Source of the DNA: Methanobacteriota archaeon
GTDB lineage: Archaea; Halobacteriota; Methanomicrobia; Methanomicrobiales; Methanomicrobiaceae
Assembly (NCBI GenBank): GCA_023396365.1
Contig: JAEWWL010000029.1
Location: 1-40,110, forward strand
Reading direction: 5' to 3'
DNA length: 40,110 bases
The translations under genes and the position numbers were made by a program. This document shows, piece by piece, positions 10,010 to 18,628 of this stretch (positions are counted from its first letter, which is position 1; each line of letters opens with the position of its first letter). Below the pieces are notes generated by a model that saw only the letters and a program-made list of their open reading frames with translations, was not told where the DNA came from and searched no databases.

Positions 10010-10024
10010 CTCTTTTTAAAAGAG
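10010..10024. promoter_or_regulatory. Perfect inverted repeat upstream of crcB
   Basis: CTCTTTT and AAAAGAG flank a single T, about 25-30 nt upstream of the likely crcB TATA box. It is a plausible operator half-site pair, but the low-complexity composition makes chance a real alternative. Confidence 0.3.
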
Positions 10025-10170
10025 AAGCAATGCACAAAAATGGGATTTTTTTGTTTTTCAAAACTTTTTAAATACAGGTTTTATGTAATTCATCAGGGAT
10101 GCAAAATTTGCATACAGAGAAAAAATTATATTTATCTAATTACCTATATCGCAGGAAGAGTGTGTTTAAA

Positions 10171-10362
10171 ATGTGGGCACTTGTTCGAAGAACTGACAGA
10201 ACAGAAGAAGAGATAGAAATAGATGAAAGCTCCTGCATAGAGACAGGAGACATTTTAGATGACGGATCAGTTGTACTTGCAGTAAGATACCAGGATGATG
10301 ATGATTTTGATGCCAGATCACTGGGTTTTTTTGCAGACGAAGCTGACGATGACTATCTTTGA
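10171..10362 (+). CDS. Small acidic hypothetical protein
   Basis: A 63-residue protein, very acidic, starting MWALVRRTDRTEEEIEIDESS and ending with DDDDFDARSLGFFADEADDDYL. The middle (ETGDILDDGSVVLAVRYQD) looks like a short beta-sheet. I do not recognise the family. The frame is open upstream to an ATG at 10099 (87 residues), but the extra residues are basic and unlike the rest, and a TATA-like AATTATATTTAT at about 10125-10136 lies 35-45 nt before the ATG at 10171, so I prefer the shorter form. A second TATA (TTTTTAAATA, about 10066) could serve the longer one. It is divergent from crcB. Confidence 0.6.
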   Translation: MWALVRRTDRTEEEIEIDESSCIETGDILDDGSVVLAVRYQDDDDFDARSLGFFADEADDDYL

Positions 10363-10535
10363 ATATTCTTATTCATCAGGGTCTTTAGAATAATAATTCA
10401 GACTTTTTTTTAAATTCCGGTCTGATTTTATCCCGGTTTTTTCCTTAATTTCTTTTTTTGCTTCTGCCAAAAAAACCTGATCTGAATTTTTGCTGCAATT
10501 TTACAATTTTGAGGAAATTTATAAAATAAGTTCAG

Positions 10536-10560
10536 AGCATTAGTAATTTATAGCATTAGT
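10536..10560 (+). promoter_or_regulatory. Tandem 9-bp direct repeat before the ABC exporter
   Basis: AGCATTAGT occurs at 10536-10544 and again at 10552-10560, a 16-bp period. It sits just downstream of a good TATA box (AAATTTATAAAAT, about 10515-10527), so it overlaps or closely follows the probable transcription start. That is a typical place for an archaeal repressor site. Confidence 0.35.
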
Positions 10561-10604
10561 TTTGAATTTTAATCAGTAAGAAACGGTCCGGACGGGCAGG
10601 ATTC

Positions 10605-11597
10605 GTGATTATTCTGGATTTTGAAGATATAATAGAAGTGAAAAACCTAAGCCACTGCTACAAAAAATTCAGGGCTGTTGACAATATCTCGTTTAATGTA
10701 AAAAAAGGTGAAATATTCTCATTTTTAGGCCCAAACGGTGCAGGCAAAAGCACTGCAATAAATGTCCTGATAACGCTTCTTAAAATGCAGTCAGGAAGTG
10801 TCACAATTGCAGGCCACTCCCTTGAAAATGAGAAGCAGCAAGTCAGAAACTCTATCGGGGTTGTCTTTCAGGAGATTACACTCGACCGCGATATGACTGT
10901 GTATGAAACACTTGAATTTCATGCCCGCCTTTATTCAATGCCGAAAATAGAGAGGGAGAAAAGAATTAGCGAACTTTTAAACCTTGTCGAGCTCACGGAG
11001 AAAAAAGATGCACTGATAAAAGAGCTCTCCGGCGGAATGAAAAGGAGGCTTGAGATTGCACGCGGTCTTATGACAAGGCCAAAAGTATTATTCCTCGATG
11101 AGCCCACAATCGGGCTTGACCCGCAGACAAGGATGAAGACGTGGGAGTATCTTCGGGCTGTAAACAGGGAGGGAACAACAATTTTCCTGACGACTCATTA
11201 CATGGACGAGGCAGACTGCTTATCTGACAGGATAGCAATTATTGACAAAGGAAAAATTATTGCCTCAGGTACTCCTGATGAACTCAAAGAGAGTCTTGGA
11301 GAAGACATTATCTATCTTGAGACAAAAGACAACGACAAAGCCCTTGAAATTTTAAGAAATTTTCACGGAGTCTCTGATGCCGTAAAAAAAGACAGCCAGA
11401 TTCTTTTAATCTCAAATACAGACGGTGCAAAAATTCTCCCCAAAATAATGCAGATTCTTGAGAAGAGCAGCATCAAAACAATATCCGTGAACTTAAAAAA
11501 ACCCTCGATGGACGACGTCTTCCTTCATTATACCGGAAAGGAGCTTAGGGATGAGAAAAGAATTGTTTTTGCAGAAGCATCAGGAGAGGAGAATTAA
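10605..11597 (+). CDS. ABC transporter ATPase (DrrA type)
   Basis: The ATP-hydrolysing subunit of a two-gene ABC-2 exporter. Walker A is GPNGAGKST (about residues 44-52), the signature is LSGGM, Walker B is LFLDEPTIGLDPQ, and the switch His lies in TTHYMDEAD. The 330-residue length with a C-terminal extension of about 100 residues fits the DrrA/antibiotic-resistance group, which exports hydrophobic compounds or membrane components. The start is GTG with GCAGGA a few bases upstream. The stop codon abuts the permease ATG. The direct repeat in front of it may be an operator. The substrate cannot be told from sequence. Confidence 0.93.
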   Translation: MIILDFEDIIEVKNLSHCYKKFRAVDNISFNVKKGEIFSFLGPNGAGKSTAINVLITLLKMQSGSVTIAGHSLENEKQQVRNSIGVVFQEITLDRDMTVYETLEFHARLYSMPKIEREKRISELLNLVELTEKKDALIKELSGGMKRRLEIARGLMTRPKVLFLDEPTIGLDPQTRMKTWEYLRAVNREGTTIFLTTHYMDEADCLSDRIAIIDKGKIIASGTPDELKESLGEDIIYLETKDNDKALEILRNFHGVSDAVKKDSQILLISNTDGAKILPKIMQILEKSSIKTISVNLKKPSMDDVFLHYTGKELRDEKRIVFAEASGEEN

Positions 11598-12437
11598 ATG
11601 CAGGACAGGGGATTTTTAAATATTTACAAAAGGGATATGACAAGATACCTGCGGTTTAAGACTCAGTTTCTCTCATCTCTTCTTCAGCCTGCCTTATGGC
11701 TTGCATTCTTTGGAATATCAATGGCAGGAACTTTTGACAGAATTCTCTCAGGCTCTGAGCCTTTATACGGCACAGAAGCAGTCGGCTATCTCACATTCAT
11801 GTGTGCAGGAATTATTGCCGTTACGATTCTTTTCACCAATATATTCGGCGGATTTATTCTTTTGTTTGACAAAAACTGGGGGCTTTTGCGTGAGATTCTT
11901 GCAAGTCCGATGCCGAGAAGGGACCTGATAACAGGGATTGTGATGTCAGGAATCACAAAATCCTGGATTCAGTCCTCAATAATACTCGTTTTCGGGCTGA
12001 TTCTCGGAGTTGAATTTTTCAGGGGCTATTCAGCACTGCAGGTGATTTTTTCAGTTGCCGGCATCTTTGTCTTCATCGCACTTTTTGCAGCGTCATTTCT
12101 TTCTATTTCCGCAGCAATAGCTCTGAGAATGGACTCTCCCGAAGGGTTTCAGGGAATTACAACTCTTCTTACAATGCCGCTTTTCTTCGTCTCAAATGCT
12201 CTTTATCCTGTTGAGGGATTCCCGCCTTTAATTCAGAATATAACTTATTTTAATCCACTTACGCATCTTATAAACGGCATCAGGTATTTTGCAATCGGAG
12301 ATAACTTCTCGGCAATCGGACTTTCTTTTGTGTATACACCTGCCGACATTCTGATCTCATTTGCATATCTTTTGGTCTTTGCAGGAATTATGTTTGCAAT
12401 TGCAGGCAGAACCGTTGAAAAAGTTGTTGTAACCTGA
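11598..12437 (+). CDS. ABC-2 type permease
   Basis: The membrane subunit of the exporter encoded just upstream. It has 279 residues with about six spans, an amphipathic N-terminus (FLNIYKRDMTRYLRFKTQFLSSLLQPALWLAFFG), and the ABC-2 signature region LREILASPMPRRDLITGIVMSG and LTMPLFFVSNALYPVEGFP..I.YFNPLTHLINGIRY typical of the DrrB/NodJ group. GGAGAGGAG precedes the ATG. There is no gap to the ATPase gene, so the two are co-transcribed and probably assemble as a dimer of each subunit. Confidence 0.93.
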   Translation: MQDRGFLNIYKRDMTRYLRFKTQFLSSLLQPALWLAFFGISMAGTFDRILSGSEPLYGTEAVGYLTFMCAGIIAVTILFTNIFGGFILLFDKNWGLLREILASPMPRRDLITGIVMSGITKSWIQSSIILVFGLILGVEFFRGYSALQVIFSVAGIFVFIALFAASFLSISAAIALRMDSPEGFQGITTLLTMPLFFVSNALYPVEGFPPLIQNITYFNPLTHLINGIRYFAIGDNFSAIGLSFVYTPADILISFAYLLVFAGIMFAIAGRTVEKVVVT

Positions 12438-12523
12438 AAAAAATCCGGCGTAATTTTTTCACCCGTTTTTTTGCGAACATATAAAAATCTGAATAATAAA
12501 CCTTATTTAAGGGATTAATAAAA

Positions 12524-13099
12524 ATGGCAGACGTAATTATTCTAAACGCAAGCCCGAGGGAGAAGGGAAATACAGATTTTTTATGCACCGAATGTGCGGA
12601 TGCAATAGAGAGCAGCGGCCTTACAGCTGAAATAATATCATTTCGTGGAAAAAACATAAAATCCTGCATTGCATGCGGCTCATGCAAAAAAAATAAGGGA
12701 GTCTGTGCAATCGATGATGACGGCTTAAATGAGATTATTGATCTCATAAAGGAGGCAAAGGGCCTTATTGTTGCATCACCGGTATATTTTGGGACAGCAA
12801 GAGGCGATCTTATGTCTGCCATTCAGAGAATTTCAATGGTTTCATACGGAGGTGACAGATTCCTTTCAAAAATGGTCGGAGGTCCGGTAGCTGTTGGAAG
12901 AAGAGGCGGGCATACTGCCACAATCCAGGAGCTTTTAATGTTTTATTTCATAAACGACATGATTGTTGCAGGCTCTGACTACTGGAATATAGCATTTGGA
13001 AAGGAAAAGGGCGAAGCAGAAAATGACGCAGAGGGAATTAGAACAATCCGAAAGTTTGGAGAGAATGTTTCTCTGATTATTAAATCCTTAAATGATTAA
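12524..13099 (+). CDS. Iron-sulfur flavoprotein (Isf-like)
   Basis: A 191-residue flavodoxin-fold protein of the NADPH-dependent FMN reductase superfamily. The N-terminal ILNASPREKGNTDFL is the FMN phosphate loop. C48, C51, C54 and C61 form CX2CX2CX6C, the compact [4Fe-4S] motif that defines the Isf electron carriers of methanogens, which pass electrons between ferredoxin and oxygen or peroxide. ASPVYFGTARGDLMS is the second flavin-binding loop. A TATA-like AACATATAAAAAT lies about 40 nt upstream and the gene appears monocistronic. Its partner is unknown. Confidence 0.88.
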   Translation: MADVIILNASPREKGNTDFLCTECADAIESSGLTAEIISFRGKNIKSCIACGSCKKNKGVCAIDDDGLNEIIDLIKEAKGLIVASPVYFGTARGDLMSAIQRISMVSYGGDRFLSKMVGGPVAVGRRGGHTATIQELLMFYFINDMIVAGSDYWNIAFGKEKGEAENDAEGIRTIRKFGENVSLIIKSLND

Positions 13100-13502
13100 T
13101 AATTTTTTTTTAAAAGTTTTACAGCAGAAATCAAATGCCAAAAAAACTAATCATGGAGTTGTATAATTTTTTCATAAACCCTATATTAATTTATAAAAGG
13201 GATATTTTCTTTTAAGAGTGCTTATTTGCGCACAAAAAAAGGCAGCCCTTTTTTTGGGATGGCGTATTCAGCCGAAAACCCGGTGTGCTTTATTTTAAAG
13301 ATAAGATTACCGCCTGTTTAACAGCAATAAAAAAGCGAAAAATAATATCCGGATAATTTTATCAGGCTATATCTCGTTTCCGAACCAGAATTCAGTGTCC
13401 AAATAAATAAACTCATATACTTTACAAATCCATTTTAAAAAATACCAGAGGACAATAACAATAACCCTCAAACAAGCCGGTCCAAATCAGAGAGCACTAT
13501 TC
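13100..13502. other. 403-bp intergenic region with promoter and structured element
   Basis: It begins with a T run (about 13104-13112) that probably terminates the flavoprotein mRNA. A strong TATA box, TTTATAAAAGG (about 13190-13200), predicts transcription from about 13217-13222 and is followed at once by the foldable segment annotated separately (13218-13288). Farther on there is a small palindrome CTGTT-T-AACAG (13315-13325) and a further AT-rich stretch that could be a second promoter for the kinase. No coding frame is apparent. Confidence 0.5.
13218..13288 (+). ncRNA. Putative structured leader or small RNA (three-way junction)
   Basis: Three nested helices can form: P1 pairs 13228-13233 (GCGCAC) with 13283-13288 (GTGTGC, one G-U); P2 pairs 13234-13242 with 13247-13255 (A7GG with CCT7, loop CAGC); P3 pairs GGG 13256-13258 with CCC 13279-13281 and GGC 13261-13263 with GCC 13271-13273. 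A competing stem, GTGC 13218-13221 with GCAC 13230-13233, would break P1. The TATA box at about 13190 puts the predicted RNA 5' end right here. It matches no riboswitch I know. It could be a leader of the kinase gene 215 nt downstream or a separate RNA. Confidence 0.3.
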
Positions 13503-15716
13503 ATGTACACTTCAGGAAGGTCAGCAGAGATACGGGCGAGGAATTTTTCACTTCCATTTAAATTTGCAGCTGCTCTTCTATTCATATCATTTTTATGCAT
13601 CAGTCCGGTCTGTGCCGGGGATCAAAGAGAAGTCCTCTACATAAACTCATATCATCCGGGGCATGACTGGAGCGATCAGATTGCGCAGGGAATATCTGAT
13701 TACTTTATAGAGGATGAAAAAGCAGTATTGTTTACAGAGTATATGGATACAAAACAGTATCCTGACAAAGAGCACCAGGAATTATTATACAGCCTTTATC
13801 TTGATAAATACAGGGACAGGCATTTTGATGCAGTCATAACATCAGATGACAATGCACTTTTTTTTACTCTTATGCATCATGAGGAGCTCTTTTCTGATAC
13901 GCCCGTTGTTTTCTGCGGTGTAAATGAAGTGCCTTATGATTTCCAGGAGAATTATCCATACGCCTGCGGCATTCTGGAATACCAGAATATGAAAGAGACA
14001 ATAGAAATTCTCAAAAGTCTGCATCCAGACCCCCTGAATAAAGTGTATATTTTAACAGACAACACTGAGACAGGATATTCATACAGGACAGTTATTGACA
14101 AAATAACACCCGGCTGCCCTGACATTGAATTTGTACATATTTATGATACAGGAATGGATGAACTTCTTGCAAAAGCATCACAGATGCCCCCGGACTCGGC
14201 TTTTTTGTATATTCACTTTAACAGGGATTCTGACGGCAATATTTTTACAAACGAAGAGGCTGTAAGCCTTATCTCTGAAAAGAGCAGTGTGCCCATATAT
14301 GCAATGACCGACTATCTCCTGGATTCCGGCATTGCCGGAGGCATAATCATGTCGCCATATATGCACGGGTATCAGACAGCAGAAATGGCAGCAGAAGTTA
14401 TGCAGGGGACAAAGCCGCAGGAGATAAAAATAAAGAGAGATTCATACAACAGCTACCCCGGATTCAGCTACAATGCACTTGTCAGATATGGTTTTGACTT
14501 CTCCAAACTGCCAAAAGACAGTGTAATCATAAACCAGCCTGATACATCCATAAAAATTCCGGTCGTAGAATATCTTGCAATCCTTGCAGCAGGTGTCGGA
14601 TTTTTTTTCCTCTCTGTTCTTCTGGTGATTTCAAACAGAAAATTAAAAATTACGGACGAGCTTTTAAAAGCAAGTGAAGAAAGGCTTTCAATGGCTATTC
14701 ATGCGACAAAAGACGGTCTTTGGGACTGGAACTTTGAGACAGAAGAATACCATATAAACGATTCCGGACTTGAGATTCTTGGATACAAAAAGGACGAGAT
14801 TATATTCTCTCCGGATTTCTGGAAAATTCTCATTCACCCAAAAGACAGGAAAAAAACACTGGAATCTTTCAATGAATCCTTAAAAAAACCGGGTGAATTT
14901 ACAAGGGAGTACAGGATAAAAACCAAATCAGGGGCATACAGGTGGATAAGAACAAGAGGAAGCGTATTTAAGGTTAATGACAACCGGGCAGGAAGAATTC
15001 TCGGCACTTTTTCCGATATCGAAGAGACAGTAATGTACAAAAACGCATTAATTGAGGCTAACAAAAAGCTAAACATCCTCTCATCGGTAACACGCCATGA
15101 TATACTAAACCAGGTCACTGCACTTTTTGGCTATATTGAAATTATGAAAGAAATCTTTTCTGACAATCAGGAAGTGTCAGAATATATTGCAAAGCTGACA
15201 AGACCTGTTGAAGTAATACAGCAGCAGATAAATTTCACACGTGATTACGAGGATATGGGCCACCTTGAACCAAAATGGCAGAATGTATCAGAGGTTGCAG
15301 AAAGGGCAGCACTTTCTGCGGCAAATGAAGACTTAAAAATATCAATAGATACAAAAAGCCTTGAGATTTTTGCAGACAACATGCTTGAAAAAGTGTTTTA
15401 CAACCTTTTTGACAATACAAAAAGGCATGGGGGCAATGCAGCTGAAATAAGTGTCTCATTCAAAACAGGAGCAGACAAATCCGGTATAATCATTGTCGAA
15501 GACAACGGGCAGGGTGTTGAGCCATCCAAAAAAGAGGAGATCTTTAAGAAAGGTTTTGGCGGAAACTCAGGCTACGGTTTGTTCCTTATAAGAAATATTC
15601 TGGAGATCACCGGAATAAAAATTAAAGAGACAGGAATTTTCGGGCAGGGGGCAAGATTTGAAATAATTGTTCCTGACAACATCTGGCACATCCCTGCCGG
15701 TATTGATGATATCTGA
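13503..15716 (+). CDS. Membrane sensor histidine kinase with binding-protein sensor
   Basis: A 737-residue sensor. An N-terminal hydrophobic signal/anchor (about 20-38) leads to an extracytoplasmic domain (about 45-340) of the ABC-substrate-binding-like type found in sensors (VLYINSYHPGHDWSDQIAQGI, then YMDTKQYPD, TPVVFCGVNE). A membrane span follows (about 352-375), then a PAS_3-type domain (about 390-510; RIKTKSGAYRWIRTRGSVF), a phospho-acceptor helix with TRHDILNQ (H532), and a HATPase domain with N-box NLFDNTKRH and G-boxes DNGQGV and GYGLFLIRNI. It probably reports an external small ligand. It converges on a response-regulator gene 43 bp away, a possible partner. Confidence 0.92.
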   Translation: MYTSGRSAEIRARNFSLPFKFAAALLFISFLCISPVCAGDQREVLYINSYHPGHDWSDQIAQGISDYFIEDEKAVLFTEYMDTKQYPDKEHQELLYSLYLDKYRDRHFDAVITSDDNALFFTLMHHEELFSDTPVVFCGVNEVPYDFQENYPYACGILEYQNMKETIEILKSLHPDPLNKVYILTDNTETGYSYRTVIDKITPGCPDIEFVHIYDTGMDELLAKASQMPPDSAFLYIHFNRDSDGNIFTNEEAVSLISEKSSVPIYAMTDYLLDSGIAGGIIMSPYMHGYQTAEMAAEVMQGTKPQEIKIKRDSYNSYPGFSYNALVRYGFDFSKLPKDSVIINQPDTSIKIPVVEYLAILAAGVGFFFLSVLLVISNRKLKITDELLKASEERLSMAIHATKDGLWDWNFETEEYHINDSGLEILGYKKDEIIFSPDFWKILIHPKDRKKTLESFNESLKKPGEFTREYRIKTKSGAYRWIRTRGSVFKVNDNRAGRILGTFSDIEETVMYKNALIEANKKLNILSSVTRHDILNQVTALFGYIEIMKEIFSDNQEVSEYIAKLTRPVEVIQQQINFTRDYEDMGHLEPKWQNVSEVAERAALSAANEDLKISIDTKSLEIFADNMLEKVFYNLFDNTKRHGGNAAEISVSFKTGADKSGIIIVEDNGQGVEPSKKEEIFKKGFGGNSGYGLFLIRNILEITGIKIKETGIFGQGARFEIIVPDNIWHIPAGIDDI

Positions 15717-15759
15717 AAAAAATGCAGAATTCAATAATTAAACAGTTTTAAAAGAAAAA

Positions 15760-17196
15760 TTATTCCTTATCCTCTTCTTTTTCCTCTTCAGGAAGAGGGC
15801 CGTTTCTTACATCAAAATAGCTCTTTATTTTTTCATATTTTAACCATTTCATATCAATCTTAAAGATAATATCAGATATTTCTGTTGTTGCGCCTAAAAT
15901 TTTTTTGTTGTCAGGAGAAACCGATGATTCAGCAATTCTTCTGATTCTTCCAATGGGAGGTTTGAGAAGGGCACAGAGATCAGCAATCTCCTCAACATTT
16001 TTGCTGTGGGCACGGAAATTTTTTTCAATCATCTCATCACGCCAGTCCCTCTCCTTCTGCTGTGTTATATCAAAGACAACAACCGCAACGTGCGTTACAA
16101 TATTTCCATCCGAAAGAGGAATCGTTTCTATATCAAAAAAGCGTGTCCCTGATTCGCCCTTAAATGATCTCTCCCTGTTAAATAAGACAGGGGTTTTAAA
16201 CAGCTCCTCATAATCCCACCTGCTCCCAAAGATATCAGGAGGAAGAATATCATACAGCGGTTCGCCCAGCTGTGTAAGGCTGACGCCCATAAAAGTGCAG
16301 AGATTTAAAAATGCCTCATTATAGACAATTATTTTAAGTCCGGAGTCAGTTAAAAAAACCGGATCTTTTATTGCATCAAGAATTATTCTGTAATATCTCT
16401 CAAGTTTTCCCTCCCTTGACTCCTTCTGCACTTCATCAGGGATTAGGACAAAGAAATATTCATCGTGATTCCATTTGTTTCCACGGATATAACCGATATT
16501 AAGAGAGATTGAGATCTCTTTTCCTGCCTTTGTCCTGAGCCTGAGCCCGTCGGCCCATGAGAGAAGTGCTTTCTTTTCATATGAGTCATTTCGGACTGAC
16601 TCCATAAATGCTGATATTTTCTCTCTTTCAAGCCCGAGCAGGGTAAAGAGATCAGATCCTGCCGCCTCAACACCTGACCAGCCTGTTAAAGTCTCGGCAG
16701 GGGGATTTATTCTTGTTATCCCTCCTTTTGTGTCTGTTGTGATGACGGCATCAGATACAAGTGTCAGGGTTGAATCAATTATCTCCGAAGGCTCTTCGAC
16801 TTTTTTCATTATTCTGTGCTTGTGAAGAGTCATTTCAATGTTGCTGTAAAGCTCCCTGTCATTGAAAGGCTTAATGAGATAGCCGAATGCATTGGTTTTT
16901 AAGGCCCTTTTTAATGTTGCATCATCAGAGTGTGATGTAAGATAAATTACAGGAATGCCAAAGAGTGAGTATATCCTTTCTGCAGTATCAATGCCGTCCA
17001 TATCACCCTGGATTACGATATCCATTAAAACAAGATCAGGATGATGCTCCCTTGCCATATCAACAGCCTGCTCTCCTGACTGCGCCTCACCGACAACCAT
17101 ATAGCCAAGATTTTCGAGGGTTTCTCTAATCTCCAGGGAGACTATTCCCTCATCCTCAACAATCAGTATCTTTTTATTCATGGCCAAAGGTCTCAT
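15760..17196 (-). CDS. Response regulator REC-PAS-PAS without a kinase domain
   Basis: A 478-residue soluble protein. The receiver spans about 8-125 with KKILIVEDE and the phospho-acceptor Asp in LVLMDIVIQGDMDG. Two PAS domains follow (about 145-255 and 265-375). The C-terminal 90 residues are helical (NFRAHSKNVEEIADLCALLKPPIGRIRRI) and resemble the position of a kinase dimerisation helix, but no H-box or HATPase domain is present. It lies 17 nt after the stop of the membrane PAS kinase on the same strand, so the two form an operon and probably a pair. GGAG lies 3 nt before the ATG at 17196; the ATG at 17181 fits the usual receiver start better. Confidence 0.88.
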   Translation of the reverse strand: MRPLAMNKKILIVEDEGIVSLEIRETLENLGYMVVGEAQSGEQAVDMAREHHPDLVLMDIVIQGDMDGIDTAERIYSLFGIPVIYLTSHSDDATLKRALKTNAFGYLIKPFNDRELYSNIEMTLHKHRIMKKVEEPSEIIDSTLTLVSDAVITTDTKGGITRINPPAETLTGWSGVEAAGSDLFTLLGLEREKISAFMESVRNDSYEKKALLSWADGLRLRTKAGKEISISLNIGYIRGNKWNHDEYFFVLIPDEVQKESREGKLERYYRIILDAIKDPVFLTDSGLKIIVYNEAFLNLCTFMGVSLTQLGEPLYDILPPDIFGSRWDYEELFKTPVLFNRERSFKGESGTRFFDIETIPLSDGNIVTHVAVVVFDITQQKERDWRDEMIEKNFRAHSKNVEEIADLCALLKPPIGRIRRIAESSVSPDNKKILGATTEISDIIFKIDMKWLKYEKIKSYFDVRNGPLPEEEKEEDKE

Positions 17197-17213
17197 CCTC
17201 TCCAGACAGCATA

Positions 17214-18572
17214 TTACTTTTCAATGGGAAAATTTATGATGATTTCTGTACCGGCATTATTTTTAATGCTCAAATCTCCGTGCATCTGACGGGTTAGGGA
17301 TTTCACAATCTTTACACCGAGAGTATTTGATGTTTCCGGGTTGTAATCAGGAGGAATCCCAACCCCGTCATCCCTGTATGTATATATGTAAGGCGGGGTT
17401 TTTCCTGAAATATCAATTGTTATATGCCCTTTTCTTTTTTCGGGAAAGGCATATTTTAGTGAGTTTGTTAAAAGCTCGCTGGTTATAAGTGCACAGGGAA
17501 CGATTGTGTCCAGATCAAAGCAGAGATCTTTTTCAGCCGTTACAGAAACAGTAACTCTTCCGACAAGTTCGGAATACTCCATAATTATATCTTTTGAGAG
17601 ATCACTAAGGTACTCTTTTATATCAATTATTGCAAGACTATCTGATCTGTACATCTTTTCATGCACAAGAGCCATTGAGTAAACCCTTGCCTGACAGTCC
17701 TTTAAACTTTCACGTGTATCATCATCAGCAGTCCTGTTGTACTGAAGCTTTAGAATGCTTATTATGACCTGGAGATTGTTTTTCACCCTGTGATGAACCT
17801 CTTTTAAGAGCATCTCCTTTTCCTTAAGAGAGAGCTTAATTCTTTTTTCGGCAATGACATTGTCGGTTATGTCAAGAAGACTCATCATCTTAAGCTCAGT
17901 ATCACCTTCTTCATCATACAGGATGCTGAAAAAAAGCCTGCAGGTATGAACTGAGCCTTTCTCATCATCAATGTGGATTATGAGAGGTTTTCTGAAGATT
18001 TTTGTGCCTGCATCAGATTCCACAGACTCTTTTATTAAAGTCCTGCTCTCCTCATCAATAAAAGAAAGCTCAGATAAAGGCTTTCCGATAAGGCTGTCCT
18101 TTTCATATCCGAAAACCTCATGGAAATTTTCATTTACATCCGTTATTGTACAGGCAGGGTCGGTTACAATAAATGGAGCCGGCGATGTTTCAAATAAAAG
18201 CCGGTATCTTTTCTCACTGTCATGAAGGGCAATGCTCAAAAGGGTGATGATAAGAGCAATACCACTCATCATTATTGCATGCTCGCCGGCATTTAGCAGA
18301 TCAGAGGGTTTAGGGTTTATTAAAAAAACAAGCACAAGATATGCAGCCATTACAAAGAGTGTATAATAAAGCCCTTTTTTCTGGAACAAAAATGTTGCAA
18401 CGATTACAGGAATTAAAAAAAGATTTGCAACACTGTCGGTTAAATTGTACAAAAATGCAATTATATTTATAAAAAAAGCAAGTACAGTCAGAACTCCTAT
18501 TATCAGTATCCAGTGAGTACCCAAATCAGCACTTTTCGATTGGTGATTCTGCATAAAACCGCCAGAAGTCAT
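17214..18572 (-). CDS. Membrane PAS histidine kinase (HisKA_2 type)
   Basis: A 452-residue sensor kinase. The first 115 residues hold four membrane spans with almost no external loops (HWILIIGVLTVLAFFINIIAFLY, LFLIPVIVATFLF, TLFVMAAYLVLVFLI, MMSGIALIITLLSIAL). A single PAS domain follows (about 122-235), then the HisKA_2 helix with LLKEVHHRVKNNLQ, and a HATPase domain with SELLTNSLKYAFPEK and DDGVGIP. This architecture senses a membrane-linked or cytoplasmic cue. It is the first gene of an operon with the REC-PAS-PAS regulator. There is no clear SD at 18572; an in-frame ATG six codons on has GGCGG nearby. Confidence 0.9.
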   Translation of the reverse strand: MTSGGFMQNHQSKSADLGTHWILIIGVLTVLAFFINIIAFLYNLTDSVANLFLIPVIVATFLFQKKGLYYTLFVMAAYLVLVFLINPKPSDLLNAGEHAIMMSGIALIITLLSIALHDSEKRYRLLFETSPAPFIVTDPACTITDVNENFHEVFGYEKDSLIGKPLSELSFIDEESRTLIKESVESDAGTKIFRKPLIIHIDDEKGSVHTCRLFFSILYDEEGDTELKMMSLLDITDNVIAEKRIKLSLKEKEMLLKEVHHRVKNNLQVIISILKLQYNRTADDDTRESLKDCQARVYSMALVHEKMYRSDSLAIIDIKEYLSDLSKDIIMEYSELVGRVTVSVTAEKDLCFDLDTIVPCALITSELLTNSLKYAFPEKRKGHITIDISGKTPPYIYTYRDDGVGIPPDYNPETSNTLGVKIVKSLTRQMHGDLSIKNNAGTEIIINFPIEK

Positions 18573-18628
18573 TATTTGTCAGCAAAGGAGAATAAAACTA
18601 TTTGAAGAGGAACGGATTATATGCCAGT

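Noticed and set aside
9952..10098. Fluoride riboswitch in front of crcB
   Set aside because: I looked for the conserved GGNGATGG and the matching pseudoknot sequences in the minus-strand leader; none is present and the leader appears only a few nucleotides long.
10099..10170. 87-residue form of the small acidic protein
   Set aside because: The additional residues differ in composition from the rest and a TATA-like box lies within them; kept only as an alternative.
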